A stretch of 31,933 nt of DNA from JALXCH01 sp964495805 (GCA_964495805.1 CAZBWV010000061.1:1-31933), one strand, 5' to 3'. Positions 14,865 to 22,436 are shown, numbered from the stretch's first letter. The notes: a model not told the origin generated them from the sequence alone. Program-made: numbers and translations.

Positions 14865-17546
14865 CTATCGCATCAGAAGCATCTTTTGCACGGAGGTCAA
14901 ATGCCCCGCCTGCAATCGGTAAAAATACACACCTGTTGGCTGTATCTGGCCGTACTCATTTGTACCGTCCCACACGATCCGATAACTTCCGGCAGCCAGC
15001 TCCCCCGAATACAACGTCCGAACCCGCTCCCCGATGGGATTATAAATTTCCAGCGTGACCGGATAAATCCGGTTTTCCGTAAACGGTAAATCAAATTGAA
15101 TTGTTGTGCTGGGATTGAACGGATTGGGATAGTTAGGATAGAGCAGAAAACTACCCGGAATATTTTCCGAAACCCGGAGCACCCGGTTTCTTGCCTCCGG
15201 AACCAGCACCGAAATTTCCCGATGAAATGTTCGTTGACCATCACTGCTTACATCTGCCAGTTTGTACCAGTAGGTTTTTCCTGGCAAAACGGTCCCATCC
15301 GCATAGGAATATTCTCTGGGCTGGGGGCTGTTTCCCGCCCCCTGAAGAGAGGTATTGTTCCGATAAGAAGAAATTAACCGGTAAATCGTTTCCTTCCCGG
15401 TAGCACGGTAAATCTCAAACCCGGCATTATCCATTTCGGAAGCAGTAACCCAGTGTAAAAGAACCCGACCGGATTCATACCTTCCGTTAAAAGAAATCAA
15501 TTCAATGGGTAAAGACGAATCATCCTGCCCGGGATTAACGGCTCCCGGAGTATGACTTTGCGATGCCACCCAGTTTCCGGCATCATCATTATCGAAACTG
15601 CTTCCGTTGCTAAAATAGGCTTCGTTTCCGTTGGTTCCTTTGCTACCGGTAATGGCGGTGTTCCAGGTTACCCCGGCAGGGGGAAGAATGAACACGCCAT
15701 ACGAAATATGATCCACACCAATGGAATTATCTTCGTCCCAGATGCCATCGTCATCGTACCATAAGGTAATATTATCAGCCGCATCATCTAAATCGAACAC
15801 CCCTGACTGATGAACCAGCATGGAATTGGAAGTATAAAACTTCAAGTTCCCGTCGCTCCAATCGGTATCATCGGTTCCACTCCCGACTTCCACCACAATG
15901 TAAGTTCCCTGGGGAACATTCTGGAATAACGGATCATCGGCAAAGGAATAGACCCCCTCACCAACCGGACTGGACATATGGTCAGGGTCTTCATCGGTGA
16001 GAATCCAGTTTCGTAAATCGACACCTCCGCTTTTGACCACTAACAACTCTACCCATTCCCCTCCTTTAGCCACATCCCCGTCATATTCATTAATGATGAC
16101 TTCATTCCCGGAAGCACCATAAATGGTCCCATTCTGAAACACACGCTGAGCATAGACGTCGTCATCGCTGGTATTTCGATTATCCTCCCATGCCACCACA
16201 GCCCCGCCAGCGAAATCGGTCACCACATCACCCGTGTATTCCTGAATATTGGTTCCCACATTGACCGCAACAGAGGTGCTTCCCCATACCAACGTTCCGG
16301 ATGCATTCAACTTTTGCACGTAGATATCAGTGCCGGATCCCGGGAAGGCATTGTACATAACAATTGCACCATTATTTAAATCGCTGACCATTCTGGCATA
16401 ATCGGCATCCATTCCATTGTTAGAAATTCGTATGCCATCCGTTTGCCATTGTTGAACACCGGTGGAGTTTACGCGCTGACCGTAGATATAAGTATGACTT
16501 AACTCCCGGCTATCCGTCCAGCAAATGTAGGCACCCTGGTTTCCGTCCCCGGTAATACAGACGCGCTGTTGCGATTCACCATTTGTACAAACCGCAACTC
16601 CCTGAGCAGTCCACTGAGCCAGTCCAGTGGCATCTAACTTTTGGGCATATATGTCTGAATTTCCATTCCGATTATCGACCCAGGTTACGATTATCCCACC
16701 CGTACCATCACCGGTTAATTTCGGGAGCTCCTGAGCATCGGTGGCGGTACACACTGCTACACCGTTCGTTGTCCATTCCGCAGTACCACTGGAATTGATA
16801 TGCTGGGCATAAATATCGGTATCGGTGGTACCCGTGTTTCGTTCATCTTCCCACACGACAAAAACACCTCCGTTGCCGTCGGCTATCACATCGAAGTTCC
16901 GCTGGTTACCGGTGGCAGCACACACCGCTACCCCTCCGGAGGTCCACTGCGTTGCACCAGTGGAGTTTACACGCTGTGCATAGATATCATAGGCGTACGT
17001 CGCCGAATTCTGTTCCCACCACACAATAATTGCACCACCGGCTCCGTCACTTACAATACGGGGTACGGCCAGATTATTATTTTTTACCGCAACAGGAACC
17101 CCGTTTGTCGTCCATTGAACGGTTCCATCCTTTGCCACGCGTTGTGCATAAATATCCGCATTCAAATTGTTCCGGGTATCCGCCCACACAATAATTGCCC
17201 CATCGGCACCATCTCCGGTAATATCCGGCCAATAAGTATCACCCGAACCCGTGCAAATAGCAATTCCATTTGCAGTCCACTGGATGTTTCCTTGCGCATC
17301 CACGCTCTGGGCGTAAATATCCCAGCTACTTCCACTGCGAAAGTCCTTCCAGGCAATGACATAGCGGGAACCGTTATCGGAAGCAACAACCACCGAATTC
17401 TGATCCGATGTGGCTGTGGAAATAGGCACATTTACCGAAGGGTTCGATGGCCAGGTAGCCCATAAAACATGTACAATCAAAATACTAATAATCCATACTG
17501 CGATAACCAAACCAGTTCCGTTCGGAATCAATCTGTGGGTTTTCAT
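14865..17546 (-). CDS. Secreted repeat protein with lamin-tail-like domain and C-terminal sorting (FlgD-like/T9SS-type) domain
   Basis: The 893-residue product begins with a hydrophobic signal segment (about 11-31). Residues about 40-470 are roughly eight repeats of 50-57 residues. Each has the pattern 'GDG.GGAIIVW.D.RN..', 'DIYAQRVN.TG..QWT' and 'GVAVCT', which is probably a beta-propeller built from these blades. Next comes a lamin-tail-like stretch ('VIINEYDGDVAKGGEWVELL', 'LRNWILTDED') of about 180 residues. A fibronectin-like segment ('FNGRYESGRVLLHWVTASE') precedes the end. The last about 85 residues, starting 'LLYPNYPNPFNPSTTIQFDL', are the tail domain common in FCB-group secreted proteins and used by type IX secretion or surface anchoring. 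The start is supported by AAAAGGAGG before ATG. It is probably exported to the cell surface; no enzyme motif is seen. Confidence 0.88.
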   Translation of the reverse strand: MKTHRLIPNGTGLVIAVWIISILIVHVLWATWPSNPSVNVPISTATSDQNSVVVASDNGSRYVIAWKDFRSGSSWDIYAQSVDAQGNIQWTANGIAICTGSGDTYWPDITGDGADGAIIVWADTRNNLNADIYAQRVAKDGTVQWTTNGVPVAVKNNNLAVPRIVSDGAGGAIIVWWEQNSATYAYDIYAQRVNSTGATQWTSGGVAVCAATGNQRNFDVIADGNGGVFVVWEDERNTGTTDTDIYAQHINSSGTAEWTTNGVAVCTATDAQELPKLTGDGTGGIIVTWVDNRNGNSDIYAQKLDATGLAQWTAQGVAVCTNGESQQRVCITGDGNQGAYICWTDSRELSHTYIYGQRVNSTGVQQWQTDGIRISNNGMDADYARMVSDLNNGAIVMYNAFPGSGTDIYVQKLNASGTLVWGSTSVAVNVGTNIQEYTGDVVTDFAGGAVVAWEDNRNTSDDDVYAQRVFQNGTIYGASGNEVIINEYDGDVAKGGEWVELLVVKSGGVDLRNWILTDEDPDHMSSPVGEGVYSFADDPLFQNVPQGTYIVVEVGSGTDDTDWSDGNLKFYTSNSMLVHQSGVFDLDDAADNITLWYDDDGIWDEDNSIGVDHISYGVFILPPAGVTWNTAITGSKGTNGNEAYFSNGSSFDNDDAGNWVASQSHTPGAVNPGQDDSSLPIELISFNGRYESGRVLLHWVTASEMDNAGFEIYRATGKETIYRLISSYRNNTSLQGAGNSPQPREYSYADGTVLPGKTYWYKLADVSSDGQRTFHREISVLVPEARNRVLRVSENIPGSFLLYPNYPNPFNPSTTIQFDLPFTENRIYPVTLEIYNPIGERVRTLYSGELAAGSYRIVWDGTNEYGQIQPTGVYFYRLQAGHLTSVQKMLLMR

Positions 17547-17902
17547 TGGAGTGTTCCTCCTTTTCCTGAAATGGTTGATGTTTTTTCATTCCCTGTAACA
17601 TTTCGGATCAAAATATCACCATGCGATATCCACACTGATATGCTTGAATACAGGGATACCATCAAAAAACCGGAAGAAAGCTCTTTGCGAATTATGCTGG
17701 AACGATGAATGATGATTAAAGCTCTTAGAAATGGGGGTAAAACTAAAAAACAATTTAAAATAGCCCTGAATTTGTTTTTTGCATTGATAAATATCACAGT
17801 GAAAAGAAGAATCTGTCTGCTAAAGAATTTTAGAATTTATTTGAAAAAGATATCACAAATTTGTTACCTTAATTTTTAGCTAAACGTAACCAAGAGGGGA
17901 AT
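17547..17902. other. Divergent intergenic region, no gene
   Basis: This 356-bp gap separates the minus-strand secreted-protein gene from tdh. It is AT-rich and carries three copies of ATATCAC in the same orientation (17613-17619, 17791-17797, 17850-17856), possibly parts of operator sites. TTGAAA at 17841 is a possible -35 element for tdh, but I see no good -10. The only ORF over 80 codons (17543-17797, minus) overlaps the neighbouring gene start and shows no domain. Confidence 0.4.
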
Positions 17903-18850
17903 ATGGAAAAAATTCTGGTGACAGGTGCGTGTGGACAGATTGGAAGCGAACTGGTTCTGGCACTGGCCGAAAGATTTGGTGCAGCCAATATTATCGCCTC
18001 GGATATTAAAAAGCCACCGGCAATTTTCCCGGAAAACGTCTCATTTTATTATCTGGACGTAACCAACATGAACCACTTCAACACGCTGGTGGTAGAACAA
18101 CAGGTAACCACCATTTTTCACATGGCAGCCATTCTCTCGGCGGTTGGTGAACAAAATCCCCAGCTGGCTTATCGGGTAAACATGTATGGTCTGATCAACG
18201 CACTGGAAGCGGCACGGATTCACAAACTTTCGCGGGTAGTGGTACCCAGTTCCATTGCTGCCTTTGGGCCGGATGCTCCCAAGAAAAACACACCCGATGA
18301 CACGGCACTGAATCCCACAACCATGTATGGTGTCACCAAAGTAGCGGGTGAAAAGCTGATTCAGTACTACCATCTGAAATACGGTGTAGATGGACGTTCG
18401 CTGCGATATCCGGGAATCATCAGCAGTGAGACCCTGCCCGGCGGTGGAACCACCGATTACGCTGTGGACCTGTACATCAACGCCGTAAAAGGGGAACCTT
18501 ACCGGTGTTACATCAGCGAAAACACCCCTCTGCCCTTCATGTACATGCCCGATGCCATCAAAGCCATTATTGAGCTGGCTTTTGCCGATGGGGATCGCCT
18601 TACCCGCAGAGTGTACAACGTGCATGCCATGAGTCTGACACCTGGCGATATCGTTGCTTCCATCCGTAAATATTACCCCGATTTTCAGGTTACCTATCAA
18701 CCGGATTATCGTCAACAGATTGCAGAATCCTGGCCCCATTCCATCGACGATAGCAATGCCCGCAGGGACTGGCACTGGCAACCGAACTTCAATCTGGACG
18801 ATATGACCAGAGATATGCTGAACAAGCTAAAATCGCGATTTGGTGGATAA
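17903..18850 (+). CDS. L-threonine 3-dehydrogenase, short-chain dehydrogenase (UDP-galactose epimerase-like) type
   Basis: This enzyme oxidises L-threonine with NAD to 2-amino-3-ketobutyrate in threonine catabolism. The 315-residue protein has the NAD-binding 'VTGACGQIGSEL' (Gly8, Gly11, Gly14) and the SDR catalytic residues in 'VPSSIAAFG' and 'MYGVTKVAGE' (Tyr142, Lys146). The segment 'RYPGIISSETLPGGGTTDYA' is diagnostic of SDR-type threonine dehydrogenases such as those of Thermoplasma and Flavobacterium. 'AESWPHSIDDSNARRDWHW' matches their C-terminal region as well. It is unrelated to the zinc-dependent E. coli Tdh. GAGGGG lies a few bases before the ATG. It is a single gene followed by a terminator; no kbl (ketobutyrate ligase) gene is next to it. 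Confidence 0.92.
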   Translation: MEKILVTGACGQIGSELVLALAERFGAANIIASDIKKPPAIFPENVSFYYLDVTNMNHFNTLVVEQQVTTIFHMAAILSAVGEQNPQLAYRVNMYGLINALEAARIHKLSRVVVPSSIAAFGPDAPKKNTPDDTALNPTTMYGVTKVAGEKLIQYYHLKYGVDGRSLRYPGIISSETLPGGGTTDYAVDLYINAVKGEPYRCYISENTPLPFMYMPDAIKAIIELAFADGDRLTRRVYNVHAMSLTPGDIVASIRKYYPDFQVTYQPDYRQQIAESWPHSIDDSNARRDWHWQPNFNLDDMTRDMLNKLKSRFGG

Positions 18851-18883
18851 GAATAAGTACACGAATGCGTAAACTTTTCCTGA

Positions 18884-18909
18884 GCGACTCCCGTTGAGTC
18901 GCTTTTTTT
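18884..18909 (+). terminator. Rho-independent terminator after threonine dehydrogenase gene
   Basis: A perfect 7-bp GC-rich stem (GCGACTC / GAGTCGC) with a CCGTT loop runs directly into T7. It lies 33 bases after the stop codon. Confidence 0.92.
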
Positions 18910-18996
18910 GGTTTGTGCGAAGAATTTTACCTTTCAACACAACTTCTTTTTTATTGACTCCCCTATTCACGACTATTAAATTCTACTGAAATGATT

Positions 18997-19002
18997 GGAG
19001 GA
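18997..19002 (+). promoter_or_regulatory. Ribosome-binding site that decides the start of the unknown 454-aa protein
   Basis: GGAGGA is the best Shine-Dalgarno match in this leader and sits 6 bases before a TTG codon at 19009. The upstream ATG (18991) has no SD of its own ('ATTCTACTGAA' precedes it). The TTG start is therefore favoured over the ATG. Confidence 0.6.
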
Positions 19003-19008
19003 TTTGAT

Positions 19009-20373
19009 TTGTCAGAGCGGTACCAAAAAACGTTTATTTCGATTCGGGAGTTTGTGGAGAGCTGGGATAAAGAGTTATACGAACTGAATCATCTGGATTT
19101 TTTCATATATCTGTTCATCAACCATCTGGGAAATCAACTGGAACGTCAATTTTTCCATCCCGGTGTACGCCATTCGGATTTTCACCTGGAGTTCGATCAC
19201 ATTGGTACTCTTTCGTTCAACATCGGCGATGCGTTCGAATTTTTCTTGAAAGAGAACTGTCTGAATTCCTGTCCGCTGGGGTGTCCACTTAATCTGGATG
19301 GTTATGTTCATCCGGAAGATGAAGAGCTGCACGAACAAATGCTCCGCAAAATTCGCTTTTTACAAAGCTATCCCTCCGAACCGGTGCAAAAAGAGCAATG
19401 CTTTCGTCTGGACCTGATGAATCATGTTGTTATCGACACGATTATTCAATTTTATTCCGAGGAATTCCACACCGAACTGGCTGAAGATGATCCCTTTTTA
19501 ATTGAATTGGCTGAATTTATCGAAGACGTAACTGTGGAATTTATCCGAACCGAAGGTCAAACCTGGTTGCACAAACCGTTTGAAAGCGCCTTAAAATATT
19601 TCGAAGATTTGCTACAAAGCGAAGAAGAAGAATCGCAACCGTCCGAATGGTCGAATCCGGATATTCAATCCTGGGATGAGAGCAGTTCAGCCAGCGAATG
19701 GCAGGTCACTCAGCCCAACATCCACGATGTTTTCACACGGTTTACCTCCGACCTGTTCTACAATCCCGGTGGTAATACTGCACTGGCGCACGACATTAGT
19801 TTCTTCCATCGCTATTTGCACGAATTTGCCGGATTAGAAGGGATTGATGATATTGAGCCCACGCATCTGGCAGAATTTTTCAGTGTGTGGCTGGTGCGGG
19901 AATTTGTTATGGCTGACGAGCGGGAAATCAGTCACATTTTTCGCGCTACAGCGCGTTTCATTACTTTCCTGTATCATCATTACCAGATTAATCTGAAACG
20001 AGATTTTCTGGAGTACTACGAAAAAATCAAAACGGACCTACCACGGGTTGTGCAGGCTAATAATCTTTACATATCGGATTTCGACATTTTCTCTGCACTG
20101 TATGTGGCCGAAAATCACGATTATGAGTATATCGACGGTTATTTCGAAATTCTGGATACCATCGATCGGAAAAATCGATTAATAAATGTGGAAGAGATTA
20201 CACTGGGACATCGTTTATCATACTTAAAATTTGATTCGGCAGCCTATTCAAAAATTCAACGTGGAGACATCCTTCACGCTACACTGATCCGGAAGCAGAG
20301 CAACTGGGAAGTGATGGATGTACAATATATCTATCCCGGACTGGCTCGACAGTTTCTTTTGAACAAATTTTAA
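19009..20373 (+). CDS. Protein of unknown function, acidic, two-domain
   Basis: I do not recognise a family. The product is about 454 residues and splits into two halves joined by a Ser/Glu/Trp-rich linker at about residues 205-235 ('SEEEESQPSEW'). The first half is helical and contains a Cys cluster C-x3-C-x3-C ('NCLNSCPLGCPLNL', near residue 86) that could bind metal. The second half has a helical segment ('ISFFHRYLHEFAGLEGIDDI' and after) that faintly resembles the core-binding domains of tyrosine recombinases, but no catalytic domain follows. It ends in a small beta-rich part ('RGDILHATLIRKQSNWEVMD'). No signal peptide or membrane segment is seen, so it is probably cytoplasmic. An ATG at 18991 opens the frame, but a strong GGAGGA (18997-19002) lies inside it exactly 6 bases before TTG 19009, so I place the start there. 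Confidence 0.7.
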   Translation: MSERYQKTFISIREFVESWDKELYELNHLDFFIYLFINHLGNQLERQFFHPGVRHSDFHLEFDHIGTLSFNIGDAFEFFLKENCLNSCPLGCPLNLDGYVHPEDEELHEQMLRKIRFLQSYPSEPVQKEQCFRLDLMNHVVIDTIIQFYSEEFHTELAEDDPFLIELAEFIEDVTVEFIRTEGQTWLHKPFESALKYFEDLLQSEEEESQPSEWSNPDIQSWDESSSASEWQVTQPNIHDVFTRFTSDLFYNPGGNTALAHDISFFHRYLHEFAGLEGIDDIEPTHLAEFFSVWLVREFVMADEREISHIFRATARFITFLYHHYQINLKRDFLEYYEKIKTDLPRVVQANNLYISDFDIFSALYVAENHDYEYIDGYFEILDTIDRKNRLINVEEITLGHRLSYLKFDSAAYSKIQRGDILHATLIRKQSNWEVMDVQYIYPGLARQFLLNKF

Positions 20374-20391
20374 TATTCGGCAAATTTTTTC

Positions 20392-20420
20392 TTGCATTTT
20401 TGAGTCAAGCAGTTTAAATT
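20392..20420 (+). promoter_or_regulatory. Putative promoter of the candidate small RNA
   Basis: TTGCAT (20392-20397), a 17-base spacer and TAAATT (20415-20420) form a moderate sigma70-like match. Transcription would start at about 20427, exactly where the closing stem of the RNA begins. TATGAT at 20420-20425 is an alternative -10, but its spacing to the same -35 would be 22. Confidence 0.45.
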
Positions 20421-20426
20421 ATGATC

Positions 20427-20526
20427 GGCAATGGGGCTCTCTCCTCAGAGAAACCTCCCTCCCAAATTAAAAAAATTTAATTTGGCCCCATTGCCAGCGA
20501 AAGGGCATCGGAAAGATGCCCTTTTG
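20427..20526 (+). ncRNA. Candidate structured small RNA with exposed CCTCCCTCCC
   Basis: A perfect 11-bp closing stem (20427-20437 with 20485-20495, GGCAATGGGGC / GCCCCATTGCC) encloses two hairpins. The first is a 5-bp TCTCT/AGAGA stem (20438-20451) with loop CCTC. The second is an 8-bp AAATTAAA/TTTAATTT stem (20464-20483) with loop AAAA. Between them lies the unpaired pyrimidine segment CCTCCCTCCC (20454-20463), which could pair with GGAGG ribosome-binding sites. A separate terminator hairpin follows at once. There is no ORF and no downstream plus-strand gene, so a cis-acting leader is unlikely. It lacks the SRP RNA core (GGAAG...AGCAG) and is too short for 6S RNA, tmRNA or RNase P RNA. Structure is seen directly; expression and targets are inferred. 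Confidence 0.6.
20500..20526 (+). terminator. Rho-independent terminator of the candidate small RNA
   Basis: A 9-10 bp stem (AAGGGCATC / GATGCCCTT) with a GGAAA loop is followed by TTTTG. It lies five bases after the closing stem of the candidate RNA, and would also end any read-through from the upstream gene. Confidence 0.85.
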
Positions 20527-20697
20527 TATTATTAGAAAGGATGGCTTACCGTGTCGTAAAACGCTTTCTTATTCTGTACTGAATTCTCTCTGTGTTTCAC
20601 ATTTTTATCGTCAACACTCTCCGTGGAATGGTTTTCCGGGTTAAGGCAGCTTTTTTTCGTGAGAAGCTATTGGAGGATCATCTCTGAACAAAAAATA

Positions 20698-20813
20698 AGG
20701 GGTGACGAAAAAGTAAGAGAATCGCAGCTATTCTCATGATTAAGCAAATTCCCAACCATATTCATTCTGGTGGGAATAATCATACCTTCTCTTTTTGCTT
20801 TTTAGTCACCCCT
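20698..20813. repeat. 116-bp palindromic element (MITE-like, or structured RNA/terminator on the minus strand)
   Basis: The ends are inverted copies: AGGGGTGAC-G-AAAAAG on the left and CTTTTT-A-GTCACCCCT on the right, with further matches inside (AGAGAA/TTCTCT). The interior carries ATGATTA/TAATCAT and ATTCCCA-CCA/TGG-TGGGAAT pairings, so the whole can fold into one long rod. The GGGG...CCCC core is flanked by TAA on both sides (20696-20698 and 20813-20815), like a 3-bp target duplication. On the minus strand the closing arm is followed by TTATTTTTT, so it could also end transcription of the tRNA-Ser genes just upstream on that strand. Confidence 0.65.
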
Positions 20814-20822
20814 AATCGGTTG

Positions 20823-20906
20823 CGGAGGGCGAGGGACTCGAACCCCCAAGGGCTTTCGCCCAGCGGTTTTCAAGACCGCCGCCTTACCAATTAGGACTAG
20901 CCCTCC
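20823..20906 (-). tRNA. tRNA-Ser (anticodon TGA)
   Basis: The minus strand folds into a class II tRNA. The acceptor is GGAGGGC/GCCCTCC with discriminator G. The anticodon stem GCGGT/ACCGC holds the loop CTTGAAA (TGA, reads UCA). There is a long variable arm (GGGC-GAAA-GCCC) and a GGGGGTTCGAGTCCCTC T-arm. CCA is not encoded (CAA follows the discriminator). The anticodon is TGA, not TCA, so it is not tRNA-Sec. Confidence 0.95.
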
Positions 20907-20913
20907 GGAATGC

Positions 20914-20973
20914 TGTTTCATGAAACAAAAAGTGAGAAGAAAAAGTTTCCGGGAACTATTTGCTTCTCACTTT
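20914..20973 (-). terminator. Hairpins between the two tRNA-Ser genes, terminator-like on the minus strand
   Basis: Read on the minus strand, an 11-bp perfect stem (AAAGTGAGAAG / CTTCTCACTTT) encloses a smaller hairpin (AGTTCCCGGAAACT). It is followed by T5, as in an intrinsic terminator. Next to it is a perfect 14-bp palindrome TGTTTCATGAAACA (20914-20927), just before the second tRNA. It could terminate or attenuate transcription between the tRNAs or guide their processing. Confidence 0.55.
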
Positions 20974-20977
20974 GTGT

Positions 20978-21067
<90 letters not shown>

Positions 21068-21083
21068 AGCATGAATTTGTAAG

Positions 21084-21590
21084 TTAATTGGTCTCACGCA
21101 ATTTTCGAAAAAAATCAGATAATATGAGCGAACACTTGTTCTCCAGAATCCCACGAATCACCTGCACCCGGTGATTCAATCGCACATCCTGCACAATGTT
21201 ATAGAGCGTACCACATGCTCCCGCTTTCGGATCGCTGGCACCGAAAACCAGCAACGGAATTCGCGCCAGAACAATGGCGCCAGCACACATGGAACATGGC
21301 TCCAGTGTGACATAAAGCGCAGTGTCCAACAATCTTCGCGAACCAAGATATTCAGCTGCCGCAGTGATGGCAATCATCTCCGCATGGGCAGTGGGATCCT
21401 GCAAAGTTTCGGTTAAATTGTGCCCGCGCCCAATTATCCGATTTTCATAGACCACAACCGCGCCGATGGGAACTTCTCCTTTCTCGTACGCTTTCTCCGC
21501 CTCGCGAAAAGCCATCTCCATCCAGTATTCGTGATCCAGCGCTGCCGTCCAATCTTCTTTCAATGGACTTTGTTCCCACCCTTCGTTCAA
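21084..21590 (-). CDS. tadA: tRNA-specific adenosine deaminase TadA
   Basis: TadA converts adenosine-34 to inosine in tRNA-Arg(ACG). The 168-residue protein is a CDA-fold zinc deaminase. 'PTAHAEMIAI' supplies His69 (zinc) and Glu71 (proton shuttle), and 'LEPCSMCAGAI' supplies Cys99 and Cys102 (zinc). 'GEVPIGAVVV' and 'GRGHNLTE' are also typical. The start is set at TTG 21590 because the conserved 'DHEYWMEMAFREA' helix begins at residue 19; the first in-frame ATG would cut it off. A TTG ten codons later (at SPL) is an alternative. The gene runs straight into two tRNA-Ser genes on the same strand, an arrangement that suggests a shared translation-related transcript. Confidence 0.93.
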   Translation of the reverse strand: MNEGWEQSPLKEDWTAALDHEYWMEMAFREAEKAYEKGEVPIGAVVVYENRIIGRGHNLTETLQDPTAHAEMIAITAAAEYLGSRRLLDTALYVTLEPCSMCAGAIVLARIPLLVFGASDPKAGACGTLYNIVQDVRLNHRVQVIRGILENKCSLILSDFFRKLRETN

Positions 21591-21889
21591 AACAGCGCAA
21601 AAATAACATATCTTTTCCTGTAAATCAACAGATAAAGAATATTGCTACCGCAAGAATCATTGAACCGGTAAATGCTCCGAAAATTTTGAAGGAGTTGAGA
21701 AAAGATTACAGTGTAAAAAGAGTTAAGTGATCATGGGAACGGGAATGTAAAATTAAGGGGAATAGGGAGTTGGGGGATAGGGTTATAAAGATTTGGTCAT
21801 GGAATAAACCGGGGAATACCATTGCTGTTTTTTCCATGCTCCCTGGTTGGGTGTTAAAAAGTCCGTTTTTCTATCCCCCAACCTTTCCC
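21591..21889. repeat. Intergenic region with G-rich/C-rich inverted repeat
   Basis: No gene is seen. A G-rich segment at about 21757-21786 (GGGGAATAGGGAGTTGGGGG and onward) is matched by an inverted C-rich segment at about 21871-21898 (CTATCCCCCAACC, then TTTCCCCTACTCC). This forms an imperfect long-range stem of about 25 bp around an 85-base loop. The G-rich arm resembles the GGGGATATA arrays at 3476 and 8593. The C-rich arm overlaps the last codons of the following minus-strand ORF. Confidence 0.55.
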
Positions 21890-22192
21890 CTACTCCACCA
21901 CCTGAAGGATTTCGATGCGTTCGGAATTGACTAATTGGTGGTATTTTTCCGCCAGCATTTTGCTTTCGGGACTTTTACCCCAGCGTTTCCAAGCTTGCTC
22001 AAATTCACTGAGGCTGGGAAAATCGGCTTCCACCTCACAGCGATTCTCCTGACACCCGATGAACCCCCGATAAATCCGTAAAGGAGGCCACTGCAATTTT
22101 TCTTCCAGATGATTAACAATTTTCTTCAGCGCCACCAGCCCGCTACCCATATGGCCAGGCTGAAATTCCACCACAATTCTCCAACGAATCAT
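21890..22192 (-). CDS. Small protein of unknown function, possible alpha/beta-barrel dimer fold
   Basis: The 100-residue product starts at ATG 22192, which has AAGGAG about 9 bases upstream; the frame is open for 21 more codons, but without an SD. The sequence reads as alternating strand and helix: 'IRWRIVVEFQPG', then a helix 'LVALKKIVNHLEEKL', 'LRIYRGFIGCQENRCEVEAD', a second helix ending in 'EQAWKRWG', and a last strand 'ERIEILQVV'. This beta-alpha-beta-beta-alpha-beta pattern fits the ferredoxin-like dimeric alpha/beta barrel (NIPSNAP/ABM-like) group, but the match is by pattern only. No signal peptide is seen. Function unknown. Confidence 0.6.
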   Translation of the reverse strand: MIRWRIVVEFQPGHMGSGLVALKKIVNHLEEKLQWPPLRIYRGFIGCQENRCEVEADFPSLSEFEQAWKRWGKSPESKMLAEKYHQLVNSERIEILQVVE

Positions 22193-22436
22193 GGTTATTC
22201 TCCTTTTTTCGGGAAAATAATACCTGATTGGCCAGGAACAAAGAAAAATATTCACATGACAAGAGATTTTGAAATCCAGAGAAGGATAAAATTCCCTACC
22301 CAGCCATCCGAATCAAATGCTACACAAAAACGGTCAATCATTCGTGAATTTCCAATTCGGCAACCAGAAGTTGGTAAACAAACGGGAGGATCGAATAAAT
22401 CGGATATCAAATGATTTGTACAAATTTCATTTTTGC
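22193..22436. other. Intergenic region, no gene
   Basis: This stretch lies between the small minus-strand gene and the promoter of tRNA-Lys. It contains only short ORFs without domains (the longest is 66 codons, minus strand, 22252-22452, and overlaps the tRNA promoter). I see no repeat or hairpin of note. Confidence 0.4.

Noticed and set aside
16800..17465. 221-codon plus-strand ORF with repeated segments
   Set aside because: Its repetition mirrors the protein repeats of the secreted-protein gene on the other strand.
18041..18781. 246-codon minus-strand ORF
   Set aside because: It is antisense to the well-supported threonine dehydrogenase gene and shows no recognisable motif.
18954..18979. 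Promoter TTGACT ... TATTAA before the unknown protein
   Set aside because: The spacer is only 14 bases, too short for a convincing sigma70 site.
20427..20526. SRP RNA, 6S RNA or riboswitch
   Set aside because: The SRP core motif is absent, the length is too short for 6S RNA, and no plus-strand gene follows that a riboswitch could control.
20823..20906. tRNA-Sec
   Set aside because: The long variable arm fits, but the anticodon is TGA (serine), not TCA, and the acceptor stem has the normal 7 bp.
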